The notes under the pieces were generated by a model, which did not search any database, was not told the DNA's origin, and saw only the letters and a program-made list of their open reading frames with translations. A program made the position numbers and the translations under genes. A DNA stretch of 64,000 nt from Flavobacterium sp. CFS9 (GTDB taxonomy: Bacteria; Bacteroidota; Bacteroidia; Flavobacteriales; Flavobacteriaceae), in the NCBI RefSeq assembly GCF_041154745.1, contig NZ_AP031573.1, forward strand, positions 4,154,001 through 4,218,000, given 5' to 3'. Positions 1-9,204 of the stretch are shown piece by piece. Each line of letters begins with the position of its first letter. The stretch's first letter is position 1.

Positions 1-633
1 TTTGTCATAATTTTGAGGAACGTCATTTCCTTCAAGTGGCAAACCATCCAAAACCCATAACGGATCTTGTGCACCATTAAGAGAGGCAGTACCACGAACT
101 CTGATTTTTGCAATGGTTCCCGGAGCTCCTGTTTGTTGTGTTACCGCAACACCCGCAACCTGACCTACTAACATTTGATCTAAACTCGCAACACCTGCTT
201 GTTTGATATCAGCCATATCCACTTTGGCAACAGCAGATGTCAGCTTTCTTTTTTCGATTTTTTGATAACCGGTAACTACGATTTCTTTTAATTCGCTTAC
301 ATCTGACTTTAAAGAAATATTGTACTGATTTTTATCTGTAATGTCAATGGTATAAGGTAGATAACCCATATAAGTTACCCTCAGAGATTTGACATTATTG
401 TTTATTTTCAATTCAAATGCACCGTCAAAGTCACTTACGGTTCCCAGACCGGCACTTTGAATTACTCCTTTTTCAGAGGTGTTGTTGGATACGGAACTGT
501 TTTCGACAGCAATGGTAACTCCCGGTATCGGCAGTCCGTCTTTGGCATCTAGTACCTTTCCTTTAATAGTCCTTTCCTGCGCAAACCCCGAGAGGGCAAG
601 TAGGAAACTCAGCATGTAAAATAAATTTTTCAT
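1..633 (-). CDS. SusC/RagA-family TonB-linked outer membrane protein, N-terminal part (cut by window edge)
   Basis: The 211 visible residues begin with a signal peptide (MKNLFYMLSFLLALSGFAQ), then a CarboxypepD_reg-like beta-sandwich (about residues 22-105), then the start of the plug domain with the SusC-type phrases VVTGYQKI, LDQMLVGQVAGV and LWVLDGLPLEGND. SusC proteins are TonB-energised outer-membrane importers of oligosaccharides or peptides, normally paired with a SusD lipoprotein; the barrel and any SusD would lie left of base 1. The start at 633 fits the signal peptide and lies 25 bases after the metalloprotease stop, so the two are probably co-transcribed. The substrate cannot be inferred. 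Family assignment is secure. Confidence 0.93.
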   Translation of the reverse strand, partial: MKNLFYMLSFLLALSGFAQERTIKGKVLDAKDGLPIPGVTIAVENSSVSNNTSEKGVIQSAGLGTVSDFDGAFELKINNNVKSLRVTYMGYLPYTIDITDKNQYNISLKSDVSELKEIVVTGYQKIEKRKLTSAVAKVDMADIKQAGVASLDQMLVGQVAGVAVTQQTGAPGTIAKIRVRGTASLNGAQDPLWVLDGLPLEGNDVPQNYDK

Positions 634-658
634 TGGGTTGTTTTTGGATTATGTTAAT

Positions 659-3259
659 TTAAAGTGTGTTAGTTAATGCTTTTTCAATACGCTGGATCAG
701 ATCGAAATAGTGATTCTTTGTCTCCTGATTTCCAATGTTTCTTTTCGTCTTTAAAAGTTTCAGAATCTGATTCAATTCTCCTTTTTTATCAGAAGTCACT
801 TCAGAAACTCTCTTTAAGGAAGACTGATTGATGTTGCGTGCCATTTTTGATTGGTCCAGATAATCGCATAAATGAGGCATTCTTAAAGTCTCTTCTAACT
901 GAATGATTTTCTTGCTGTCTGTTTTCTCAAAAAGTTTATTGGTGGAAACAATCAATACATCTACATAGTTCTTCTGCGTCATACGTTCCATAATCGTAAG
1001 CGATTTGTTTTGAATCGTAGGAGCGAAAATGTTTTGGTGAACGGTTTTGAATAATTGTGTTACGGTATAAACATTTTCTTTCGCTTCATTGCGTTGGAAC
1101 AGCTCATTTTCGGTAATTCTCAACAAACGATCATCACTTAACAGGTTGTATAAAATTCCATATTGTAATTCTCTTGCCAGGGTATAAGGAGTGTACTCAT
1201 AAGGCCCAAGAGGAGAGTCTTTCAACGGATTTGTTTTGTCCAGAATCGGATTGAAAAACAACCATTCCGGAAGTGCAATACTGTTTTTCAATAAATACGA
1301 AACAGCTCTTTTTTGAATGGCAGCCGGAACCGGAATATAACTCGCCTTGTTGTCACCATGTACCGTGGTATTCAAATAAATTCCTCCCACATTGGTTAAC
1401 ACATGGTAGTTGTAAAGATTCCACTGACCAATTGCTCCGATGTAAAGTTTACCCGTTTGATAGTAAGACTCATCTTTGTCGTACGTCCATTCAAGGATTT
1501 TACCCACCACTTTTTTAAGGTTTTTAAGTCCGTATTCGCTGGCTTTCATGGCATCGTCACCTAAATCTTCAGATTGCGAACGCGGGTCAATGGTACTGTC
1601 ACCATCCTGCTGCTCTCCGTAGAAATAAACCGGATCATTCTGATGTTTTGCAATCAGATCGTTAAGTGCAGTGTGTTCTTCTTTTTGATCAGCATACCAT
1701 TTGTAACCCCATTCGATAGCATATTTATCGTATTCACCAATTTTTGGCGTAATCGCTTCAACATGGTCTTCAGGCTGAGCGATATAATTGTAACGGGCAT
1801 AATCCATGATAGATGGAGCAGTTCCGCCCATTTTCGCTGTAAAATCTTTAGACCTTAACGATTCCACCGGATAAGCAAACGAAGCCCCCATATTGTGCTT
1901 TAAACCAAAAGTATGTCCGACTTCATGAGACGATACAAAACGGATCGCTTCTCCCATGTGTTCGTCACTAAATTTGTTTCCTCTGGCTTTCGGATCAATA
2001 GCACCGGTCTGAATGCGCATCCAGCTTTGCAGCGAAGTCATTACATTGTGCCACCAGATAATATCCGATTCTATAATTTCACCGCTTCTCGGATCCACCA
2101 CTGCAGGCCCCATAGCGTTAGATTTTGGTGAAGCCACATACGTAATTACAGAATAACGTACATCATCGACATCAAAATCTGTATCTTCCTCAGTAGGTTC
2201 TTTGGCGATCACGGCATTTTTAAATCCGGCTCTTTCAAAAGCAACCTGCCAGTCACGAACTCCCTCAATAATATAAGAACGCCATTGTTTTGGTGTCGAA
2301 GGATCGATATAATACACAATTGGCTTTTTTGGTTCTACCAATTCGCCTTTGCGGTATTTCTCGATATCTTCCTTTTTAGGCTCCAGCCTCCAGCGTGTAA
2401 TTAACTCTTTCTCCTGCATTGCATGCTGGCTGTCGCTGAAATACCAGTGTTTTTCAGAGAAATACCCCACACGTTTGTCTGCGAAACGCGGCTGCATTGG
2501 TGTTTTATCCAGCAAAATAATGTTGGATGTCACTCCAAGGGTAACCGAAAGGGCAGGACCGCCTTCGCTTACTGATGTCGTAAGCTGCGATTTTACAACA
2601 ATATTTTTAGGAAACGTTTTTACATTTTCGATATAGGATAGTTCAGATTTCACAGATCCGCCAAAGCCAATGTTACTCAACACATCATTGAAACTCTTTT
2701 GTTTACCATCGAAAACTTTATTGGCCTTGATGACAACCGAAGTCGAATCGTTATTCTTGGTTTCAATATCAAAAACTTCAATAATAGATTCTGAGAAATT
2801 ACTGTTTACCGAAGCCGTAATAGCATCTCCAACAGGCGATGAAACTTTTGGAACAGAAGATTTTACCCAAACTTTTTTGGCAACTAAATCTTTGTGAAAC
2901 GTTATAATTTTATTCTCGTAGTTCATTCCTTTATTCAATCCGGCATCATTAACAGGCAAAGGAACACTCGAGATTTTGTTGACTACTAAAAACTCTCTTT
3001 GAAAAAGAGAATCGTTAATTTCCAGGTATAAATCTGTTTTGACCTGGATGGTGTTAAAAAGTCCTTTCTTGAAAGTTCCTTTTTTAACAAGATCGTCATA
3101 CTTTTTTCCTTTCGAATCTTTTAATGAATCTTTAACTTGTACAGTTTTGTCTTCTTTATTCTTTTTGTTCTTTTTTTGAGAAACCATCGTACTGGTGCTC
3201 AGTACCAATACCAATAAAACGATATTTTTTAGGTTTATCAACAATGCCTTTTCTCTCAT
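659..3259 (-). CDS. Zinc-dependent metalloprotease (DUF5117/DUF4953-type, metzincin signature)
   Basis: An 866-residue exported protein with an N-terminal hydrophobic segment (about residues 7-27) and a Lys-rich stretch after it. The metzincin zinc motif HExxHxxGxxH is complete (H445, E446, H449, G452, H455), followed by a probable Met-turn in SIMDYARYN. Length and layout match the large Bacteroidota zinc-dependent metalloproteases often encoded next to SusC/SusD pairs. It is followed 25 bases later by a SusC receptor, suggesting the enzyme may release peptides that the receptor imports; that link is inference. The C-terminal quarter is Lys-rich and probably helical. No T9SS sorting domain is seen, so it may be periplasmic or lipid-independent surface associated. 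Confidence 0.9.
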   Translation of the reverse strand: MREKALLINLKNIVLLVLVLSTSTMVSQKKNKKNKEDKTVQVKDSLKDSKGKKYDDLVKKGTFKKGLFNTIQVKTDLYLEINDSLFQREFLVVNKISSVPLPVNDAGLNKGMNYENKIITFHKDLVAKKVWVKSSVPKVSSPVGDAITASVNSNFSESIIEVFDIETKNNDSTSVVIKANKVFDGKQKSFNDVLSNIGFGGSVKSELSYIENVKTFPKNIVVKSQLTTSVSEGGPALSVTLGVTSNIILLDKTPMQPRFADKRVGYFSEKHWYFSDSQHAMQEKELITRWRLEPKKEDIEKYRKGELVEPKKPIVYYIDPSTPKQWRSYIIEGVRDWQVAFERAGFKNAVIAKEPTEEDTDFDVDDVRYSVITYVASPKSNAMGPAVVDPRSGEIIESDIIWWHNVMTSLQSWMRIQTGAIDPKARGNKFSDEHMGEAIRFVSSHEVGHTFGLKHNMGASFAYPVESLRSKDFTAKMGGTAPSIMDYARYNYIAQPEDHVEAITPKIGEYDKYAIEWGYKWYADQKEEHTALNDLIAKHQNDPVYFYGEQQDGDSTIDPRSQSEDLGDDAMKASEYGLKNLKKVVGKILEWTYDKDESYYQTGKLYIGAIGQWNLYNYHVLTNVGGIYLNTTVHGDNKASYIPVPAAIQKRAVSYLLKNSIALPEWLFFNPILDKTNPLKDSPLGPYEYTPYTLARELQYGILYNLLSDDRLLRITENELFQRNEAKENVYTVTQLFKTVHQNIFAPTIQNKSLTIMERMTQKNYVDVLIVSTNKLFEKTDSKKIIQLEETLRMPHLCDYLDQSKMARNINQSSLKRVSEVTSDKKGELNQILKLLKTKRNIGNQETKNHYFDLIQRIEKALTNTL

Positions 3260-3364
3260 TGAAAGTTAAGTTTAGGTTAATTTTTGGCTAAAAATATTGC
3301 AGGGGTAACGTTAAAAAAAACAAAATGGAGTGAGTGGCTTTTTTTCGGGAGTGAATGTTTTCTT

Positions 3365-4927
3365 TTATCCAATTAAAGGCAAAATGCAAGTAAAATCGCC
3401 GTCTTTTTTGAAGGCTTTGAAATCGTCCTTAGCATAATATTTGTAAATAATTTCTAAGTATTTGTGACCAAACTTGGATTCTTTGCCAAAGTTTTGCTTT
3501 TCGTTTAAATTATTGGTAATAATTACAACGTTTTCTTTAATGTCAATTGTTATTTTTAAAGGGGTTTCTTCAGAAGCGATATTGTGTTTTATGGCGTTTT
3601 CTACCGCGATCTGAAAAGCCAGATAAGGCACTTTTTTAGCCAGGTTATTTTCGTCTTCGATTTGGATCGAAAAGACAAATTCTTTCGTAAAACGGGTTTG
3701 CTGCAAAAAGATATACTTTTCAATAAAAAGCAATTCTTCCTGTACCGTAACAATATTATTAACCGGGGGCGTAATCAGATATCGGTAAATTTTGGACAGA
3801 TTCAGAGTGAATTTCCGCGCCACAGCCGTGTTACTTTCAATAAGCATATATAACGAATTCAGCGAGTTGAACAGAAAATGCGGATTGATCTGCTCTTTTA
3901 ATTGCTGCAGCTGAATGAGTGCTTTCTCTTTATTAATTTTTTCATTTTCGATCAAAAGGTTGTTTTTTTCCTGCGCCAGTACTTCCTTTTCCCTGAAATT
4001 TTTGCGGGTGAAAAGGGTAAACAAGTAAAAGAACACGATTAAAATAGCTGTCGTAACGATGTAAATTAGTGAAGCATACTTTTTTACGGTATTGACATCT
4101 TCATTGGATATTTTCTCCGCAAAATTGACACAGATGTACCAATCCGTTCCTTTTAGATTGAGACGTTTGGTATAGCGTACAATGTCAAGACCCAGATATT
4201 CCGAAAGTGCAATTTGTCGGTTGAAGCTGTTTGTATTGGCAAAAGTAGTATCACTTGCACGAAGGTTAGTGATTTTGAAAACATTCTTCTTCAGCAATTT
4301 TACTTCAGGATGGTAGAGGATGGTCCCTTTTTTATCAAATACAAAAGCATAATTGAGTGCTTTTTGGTCAATAGTAGAAAAATAGGTTTGAAGAGCTTTT
4401 AAATCAATGTCATACCCGTATCGAATGATCGTGCCGTTTGTCGCGGTATACTTGTAATAAATACGCCAGAAGAAGTCCTGATTATTTTCAACAATGCAAT
4501 TGTAGGCACTGAGATTTCCGTTTTTGACAGCAAAATCTTTGATGGAAGCTTCCAGATTAGGACTGTTTTTAGCCGTTACAAAAGTGATATGCTCTTTATT
4601 AATCTGAAACCAGTTGTTTTTAATAAGACTGTCATTGGCGTGAATCGTGCTAAGTACCTTCAGATTATCCGACAGATTCCTGGTATTGCTCATTTCCACA
4701 ATGCGTTTTAACTCCTTTTGAGTTTCTAAAAAATGGGACAATTCCTGTACAAGTACTTCCTGCTTTTTCAGAAAGCCTCGTTCTTCAGTGGCAGTATTTG
4801 ATTTTTCGGTGATCTCCGTTATAAAACTGCTCAGAATATAAATTGAAAGCAGTGTGAGGACAATGAAAATAATTCCTAAAATGAAGAAGTTCCTGCGGGA
4901 AAAGGTATTTTTAAAAGTAAATTTCAA
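3365..4927 (-). CDS. Sensor histidine kinase, LytS/YehU (His_kinase PF06580) type
   Basis: A 520-residue membrane kinase. One transmembrane helix lies at about residues 14-36 and a second at about 283-306; between them is a roughly 245-residue extracytoplasmic sensor region resembling dCache domains. The cytoplasmic part has a coiled coil and the LytS-type H-box QINPHFLFNSLNSL, with phospho-acceptor H350, and an N-box-like VENAIKHN. The usual partner is a LytTR response regulator; none is adjacent, so it appears to be an orphan. The nucleotide-binding G-boxes near the C-terminus are short, and the protein ends soon after them. It lies upstream of the metalloprotease/SusC genes on the same strand with a 105-base gap, so co-regulation is possible but unproven. 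Confidence 0.9.
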   Translation of the reverse strand: MKFTFKNTFSRRNFFILGIIFIVLTLLSIYILSSFITEITEKSNTATEERGFLKKQEVLVQELSHFLETQKELKRIVEMSNTRNLSDNLKVLSTIHANDSLIKNNWFQINKEHITFVTAKNSPNLEASIKDFAVKNGNLSAYNCIVENNQDFFWRIYYKYTATNGTIIRYGYDIDLKALQTYFSTIDQKALNYAFVFDKKGTILYHPEVKLLKKNVFKITNLRASDTTFANTNSFNRQIALSEYLGLDIVRYTKRLNLKGTDWYICVNFAEKISNEDVNTVKKYASLIYIVTTAILIVFFYLFTLFTRKNFREKEVLAQEKNNLLIENEKINKEKALIQLQQLKEQINPHFLFNSLNSLYMLIESNTAVARKFTLNLSKIYRYLITPPVNNIVTVQEELLFIEKYIFLQQTRFTKEFVFSIQIEDENNLAKKVPYLAFQIAVENAIKHNIASEETPLKITIDIKENVVIITNNLNEKQNFGKESKFGHKYLEIIYKYYAKDDFKAFKKDGDFTCILPLIG

Positions 4928-4997
4928 CGATGCGGATTAAAAGATAAGGCAGTATCTCAGGCCTTAAAGAACTATAAGTTTTATTTTTTTCAGGGTG

Positions 4998-5005
4998 CAA
5001 ATATA
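4998..5005 (-). promoter_or_regulatory. Candidate -7 box (TATATTTG) before the LytS-type kinase
   Basis: Reading the minus strand, TATATTTG matches the Bacteroidota -7 consensus TAnnTTTG about 70 bases before the kinase start. No well-spaced TTG -33 element was found, so support is from the single box and its position. Confidence 0.35.
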
Positions 5006-5097
5006 AAACTTTTTATTTGATACTGTTGTAGTTAGCAAAAGTTAACAGTATTTCGAAGGGTACGTTTAGTAAAAATCTTGTTAACAGTGAAAAAGTT

Positions 5098-5311
5098 TTA
5101 GGTTTCAGGTTTCAAGTTTGGAATATGTGTAAGCTTAGAGAATTTAATCGCAAAGTTCGCAAGGTTTTTTGTTACGCCAGATTTTGTAAAAAATAAGGTT
5201 CGCAAAGCTATATTTAAACTTGCGAACCTTGCGAATATCTTTGCGGACCTTGCGGTTAAATTACATCAGAATTCTATTCTCATTTCAAACCTGAAACTTG
5301 AAACCTGAAAC
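5098..5311. repeat. Nested inverted-repeat composite element (about 215 bases)
   Basis: This 391-base gap (4928-5318) holds no gene. Its right half is a nested inverted structure. The outer arms are period-7 tracts: GGTTTCA repeats at 5100-5116 and their complement (AACCTGA/AACTTGA units) at 5287-5310. The inner arms are variants of the word CGCAAGGTTCGCAAAG and its complement (5149-5166 against 5219-5265). It resembles dispersed non-coding MITE- or REP-like elements of Flavobacterium genomes. No transposase or target-site duplication is visible. Confidence 0.7.
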
Positions 5312-5318
5312 AAAAAAA

Positions 5319-5873
5319 CTATGAAATCTGCAGATGTTCCATATTTTTACCTACCAAAGTTCTGGTACCCATTACTTTAAACCCTAATTTTAAATATAGT
5401 TTTTTCGCATTCGGGTTAGCGTCTTCCACCAATAGTCCCAGAGTCCTTTGATTTTGAGTTACATAGTCGTCAATTAAAAATTGCAGCAGTTTAGAGCCAA
5501 CTCCTTTTCCCTGATGATTTGGACTCACACCAACTGAATCAATGTAAAATTCTCCACTTTGTGTTTCGTCTTCAGGGTTAAAATCCGGATTGAAATTCAG
5601 ACGAACATAATCAACAATTGGTTTTCTCAACGCGTGCAATTGTCCTCCATCATAAACAGAAACAGCGCCAATAATTTCATTGTCTTCCTCCGCTACATAA
5701 CAATTTTGATAAGAGTATTGATTATTCTCGGTTTCAACAAAATGAAGCAGGAAATAGTAGGCAGTTTTAGGATCCTTTTCACCTGTAAATTTATAGATAA
5801 TGTCCTCCATTGCCAGCAGTAAAAGTGCTGTAATATTTTCTGAATCTTCTATTGTTGCTTTTCTGATCATCAT
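5319..5873 (-). CDS. GNAT-family N-acetyltransferase
   Basis: A 184-residue cytoplasmic protein with a GNAT fold: N-terminal MIRKATIEDSENI strand-helix, and the acetyl-CoA loop region VSPNHQGKGVGSKLLQFL (about residues 116-133), which fits the Q/RxxGxG/A motif. GNAT enzymes move an acetyl group from acetyl-CoA to an amine; the substrate here cannot be read. Two Met codons are adjacent at the start; either 5873 or 5870 may be used. It is monocistronic between a repeat-filled gap and the nrd leader on the other strand. Confidence 0.88.
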   Translation of the reverse strand: MMIRKATIEDSENITALLLLAMEDIIYKFTGEKDPKTAYYFLLHFVETENNQYSYQNCYVAEEDNEIIGAVSVYDGGQLHALRKPIVDYVRLNFNPDFNPEDETQSGEFYIDSVGVSPNHQGKGVGSKLLQFLIDDYVTQNQRTLGLLVEDANPNAKKLYLKLGFKVMGTRTLVGKNMEHLQIS

Positions 5874-6169
5874 GATAAATGCGTTTAGTGTACAAAATTA
5901 CACCAACTTTTACAGATGACTCAATTTTGCTTCATATTTGTGATAAAATTTTGCTTTTTTCATAATTTCTTAAGAAATGATTAGCGATCTGGGAGGTAGT
6001 TTTTAATTAGTTAAAGTGTTTATTGTTAGTTGTTTACATGTGTTTTTGAGTGTGCTTTTTTATTCAGCTAGTCTCGTATTATAATTTCAAAAATGGCAGT
6101 AGCCGGCGTTTTCCTTGTTGTCCAAAACAATGCTTTTTGTAGTATAAAGACTAAGTTTTAAAAAAGGAC

Positions 6170-6337
6170 TGTTGATAACTGTTTTTAGGGTCAGGCCGTT
6201 TTTTAGTCCTTATGCTGTTGATAACTCTATTTAGATTTAATATAAATAACTGACATTTCGCCTCTTAAGCTTTATTTTCCCCCTGTTGATAAATAGCAAA
6301 TTTAATGGGCAATTTTGCGGTGCACAACTGTTGATAA
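6170..6337 (+). promoter_or_regulatory. Four exact TGTTGATAA boxes in the nrdBA leader
   Basis: The 603-base gap 5874-6476 has no coding signal but holds four identical copies of TGTTGATAA at 6170-6178, 6216-6224, 6284-6292 and 6329-6337, all in the same orientation, all upstream of the predicted nrd promoter. The first two share the longer word CTGTTGATAACT. The complement TTATCAACA differs at one position from the DnaA box TTATCCACA. They may bind DnaA or an nrd-specific regulator such as NrdR; the sequence alone cannot decide. Confidence 0.6.
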
Positions 6338-6386
6338 TTGCGTTGTTTTTTAACATCAAAAAAGGGGTGAAAAAAGATCTCGGGGT

Positions 6387-6394
6387 TAAATTTG
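6387..6394 (+). promoter_or_regulatory. Candidate nrdBA -7 box (TAAATTTG)
   Basis: TAAATTTG matches TAnnTTTG and lies 82 bases before the nrdB start, just downstream of the last TGTTGATAA box. No clear TTG -33 element is present, which would suit an activated or otherwise controlled promoter. Confidence 0.5.
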
Positions 6395-6476
6395 TAACTA
6401 TAGAAATGTCGTTAAATACCTCCCCAAGAACGAAGCATTTTTATCCAGGTTCAGTCACCATTTAATACTTATATAT

Positions 6477-7451
6477 ATGTCTATATTTGATAAAAGAATC
6501 AATTATAAACCTTTCGAGTACCCGGAGGTTTTGCAATTTACAGAAGCCATAAATAAAGCATATTGGGTTCATACAGAGGTTGATTTTACAGCCGATACAC
6601 AGGATTTTCATTCTCATTTAAACCACGCGGAGAAAACTGCCATTAAGAATAGTCTATTGGCGATTGCACAGATAGAAGTAGCCGTGAAAAGTTTTTGGGG
6701 AAACATTTACGAGCATTTTCCAAAGCCGGAATTCAACGGACTGGGGACTACTTTTGCTGAGTGTGAATTCAGACATTCTGAGGCTTATTCACGTCTTCTG
6801 GAGGTTTTAGGTTACAACGATGAATTTGAAAAGCTGATGGAGATTCCGGTCATCCGCAAACGAGTCGATTATCTTTCGGATGTACTTAAGGATACCAAAT
6901 CTCAGGACAACAAAAAGTATGTCATCTCACTGATTTTGTTCAGTATTCTGATTGAAAATGTGTCGCTTTTCAGTCAGTTTGCAATTTTATTGTCTTTTAC
7001 GCGATTCAAAGGCTACATGAAAAATGTGAGTAACATCATTGCCTGGACTTCTATTGACGAGCAGATTCATGCTAATGGAGGGATCTATATCGTAAACAAA
7101 ATCCGTGAGGAGTTTCCGGATTATTTTGATGAAGAAACATTAAACCTGATTCGGGAAGCCGTTAAAAATTCAATAGAAGTAGAAGCCGATATATTAGATT
7201 GGATTTTTGAAGAAGGTGAAATTGAAACGATCAATAAAACGGATTTGGTTAATTTCATGAAATTCAGAATAGACGAAAGTCTGGTTCAGATCAATATCCC
7301 GACTATTTTTAATGTTCCGGCAGACGATTATAAAGCGATGGCCTGGTTTGAAGAGGAAGTTTTTGCCAACAGTCTTGACGATTTCTTTGCCAAAAGACCT
7401 GTAGAATATACTAAACACGACAAAAGCATTACCGCAGACGACCTGTTCTAA
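6477..7451 (+). CDS. nrdB: Ribonucleoside-diphosphate reductase class I, small (beta) subunit
   Basis: NrdB carries the dinuclear metal site that starts radical chemistry for dNTP synthesis. The expected ligands are all visible: E67, E97, H100, E160, E195 and H198, and a Tyr (Y104) in the same ExxHxxxY spacing as the E. coli radical tyrosine. The first ligand is Glu rather than Asp. Length (324 residues) is compact, with no N-terminal ATP-cone. The F. johnsoniae class I enzyme has been described as subclass Id, with a superoxide-activated dimanganese cofactor; this protein is probably its ortholog, but metal use is inferred. nrdA follows after 14 bases. No nrdI is adjacent. Confidence 0.96.
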   Translation: MSIFDKRINYKPFEYPEVLQFTEAINKAYWVHTEVDFTADTQDFHSHLNHAEKTAIKNSLLAIAQIEVAVKSFWGNIYEHFPKPEFNGLGTTFAECEFRHSEAYSRLLEVLGYNDEFEKLMEIPVIRKRVDYLSDVLKDTKSQDNKKYVISLILFSILIENVSLFSQFAILLSFTRFKGYMKNVSNIIAWTSIDEQIHANGGIYIVNKIREEFPDYFDEETLNLIREAVKNSIEVEADILDWIFEEGEIETINKTDLVNFMKFRIDESLVQINIPTIFNVPADDYKAMAWFEEEVFANSLDDFFAKRPVEYTKHDKSITADDLF

Positions 7452-7465
7452 AAAGCAAAATTACA

Positions 7466-9166
7466 ATGATGAATACAATAGATACAACTTCAGCAAACAG
7501 CCTTCCGTTAAGTGAAGCCGATAATAAAATGTGGTGGAAAAACTCTGAAAGTGAACAAATCTTAAATCGTGGTTATCTTTTGAAGGGAGAGACTGTAGAA
7601 GGTGCAATTGACAGAATTTGTACCGCCGCAGCCCGAAGATTATACAAACCTGAATTAAAGGAATCTTTTGTAGAAATGATCGAACGCGGCTGGATGAGCA
7701 TCAGTTCGCCTGTTTGGGCCAATATGGGAACCGAACGCGGATTGCCAATTTCGTGCTTTAATGTGCATGTTCCCGATGAAATCGAAGGAATTACCCATAA
7801 ACTGGGGGAGGTGATTATGCAGACGAAAATTGGTGGTGGAACTTCGGGATACTTTGGGGAATTACGCGAAAGAGGAAGCGCTGTTACAGACAATGGTAAG
7901 AGCAGCGGAGCGGTAAGTTTTATGAAACTTTTTGATACTACGATGGACACCATTTCTCAGGGAGGCGTGCGTCGTGGAGCATTTGCTGCTTATTTAGACG
8001 TGGATCACCCGGATATTGAGGAATTTTTGAAGATTAAAAGTATCGGAAACCCGATTCAGAATTTGTTTACCGGAATCTGCGTACCGGATTACTGGATGCA
8101 GGAAATGATTGATGGTGATGTCGACAAAAGACAAATCTGGGCGAAGGTATTAGAAAGCCGTCAGCAAAAAGGATTGCCTTATATTTTCTTTAGTGACAAC
8201 GTAAATAAAAACAAACCTCAGGTTTATAAAGATAAAAATCTGCGTATTAATGCCAGTAATTTGTGCAGCGAAATCATGCTGCCTTCCAGTTTGGACGAAT
8301 CCTTTATTTGCTGTCTTTCTTCAATGAATCTGGAGCTTTACGATGAATGGAAAGATACTGAAGCCGTAAAATTAGCAATCTTTTTCCTGGATGCCGTATT
8401 GCAGGAATTCATCGAAAAAACAGAAGGGAATTATTACCTTTCGGCAGCCAATCGATTTGCTAAAAGGCACCGTGCACTTGGACTTGGCGTTCTGGGATGG
8501 CATTCGTATCTGCAAAAAAATATGATTCCGTTTGAAGGAATGGAGGCCAAGATGAAAACCACCGAAATTTTCCAGCATATCAGTGACAAAGCCGATAAAG
8601 CAACTCAGGATCTGGCCAGAATTTATGGTGAACCGGAATTGTTAAAAGGATACGGAAGACGCAATACCACCACCATGGCTATTGCGCCAACAACATCATC
8701 ATCGGCTATTTTAGGGCAGACTTCACCGGGAATTGAGCCTTTCAGCAGTAATTACTACAAAGCAGGTCTGAGCAAGGGAAATTTTATGCGTAAAAATAAA
8801 TACCTTAAAATCTTATTGGAGCAAAAGGGATTGGACAATGAAGAAGTGTGGAGAGAAATTATGCTCAATGGCGGAAGCGTACAGCACATGACACAGCTGA
8901 CCAAAGAAGAGAAAGACGTTTTTAAAACCTTTAAAGAAATCAGTCAGTTAGAGATTGTACAGCAGGCTTCTATACGTCAGAAGTTTGTAGATCAGGGGCA
9001 AAGTATCAATTTGAACATTCCTGCCGATTTACCTATTAAAGAAGTAAACCGACTGCTTATCGAAGCCTGGCAGCTTGGTATCAAAAGTTTGTATTATCAA
9101 CGCAGTCAAAGTGTATCAAAAGAACTGGTAACCAGTTTGGTGAGCTGCAGCAGCTGTGAATCATAA
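7466..9166 (+). CDS. nrdA: Ribonucleoside-diphosphate reductase class I, large (alpha) subunit, minimal form
   Basis: Catalytic subunit that reduces ribonucleoside diphosphates. Visible active-site residues: C97 and C282 (substrate-reducing pair), N265, C267 (thiyl site) and E269 in NLCSEIMLPS, the radical-transfer pair Y543-Y544, and a C-terminal CxxC (C561, C564) in SCSSCES. At 566 residues it is about 200 shorter than E. coli NrdA: it begins directly in the alpha-barrel region and lacks an N-terminal ATP-cone, so the usual dATP overall-activity switch is absent. Two ATGs are adjacent at the start (7466 or 7469). A strong terminator follows, closing a two-gene operon. Confidence 0.96.
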   Translation: MMNTIDTTSANSLPLSEADNKMWWKNSESEQILNRGYLLKGETVEGAIDRICTAAARRLYKPELKESFVEMIERGWMSISSPVWANMGTERGLPISCFNVHVPDEIEGITHKLGEVIMQTKIGGGTSGYFGELRERGSAVTDNGKSSGAVSFMKLFDTTMDTISQGGVRRGAFAAYLDVDHPDIEEFLKIKSIGNPIQNLFTGICVPDYWMQEMIDGDVDKRQIWAKVLESRQQKGLPYIFFSDNVNKNKPQVYKDKNLRINASNLCSEIMLPSSLDESFICCLSSMNLELYDEWKDTEAVKLAIFFLDAVLQEFIEKTEGNYYLSAANRFAKRHRALGLGVLGWHSYLQKNMIPFEGMEAKMKTTEIFQHISDKADKATQDLARIYGEPELLKGYGRRNTTTMAIAPTTSSSAILGQTSPGIEPFSSNYYKAGLSKGNFMRKNKYLKILLEQKGLDNEEVWREIMLNGGSVQHMTQLTKEEKDVFKTFKEISQLEIVQQASIRQKFVDQGQSINLNIPADLPIKEVNRLLIEAWQLGIKSLYYQRSQSVSKELVTSLVSCSSCES

Positions 9167-9172
9167 AGTACG

Positions 9173-9204
9173 AAAGACCGGATGTCGCATCCGGTCTTTT
9201 TTTT
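9173..9204 (+). terminator. Intrinsic terminator of nrdBA
   Basis: A 12-base-pair perfect stem (9173-9184 with 9188-9199, core GACCGGATG/CATCCGGTC) around a TCG loop, followed by a run of T. Confidence 0.92.

Noticed and set aside
1273..2897. Plus-strand frames across the metalloprotease gene
   Set aside because: They overlap a long gene with clear zinc motif on the minus strand and encode no recognisable protein.
5874..6476. Replication origin near the TGTTGATAA boxes
   Set aside because: Four boxes in 170 bases are suggestive, but dnaA/dnaN genes and an AT-rich unwinding element next to them are absent; regulation of nrdBA is the simpler reading.
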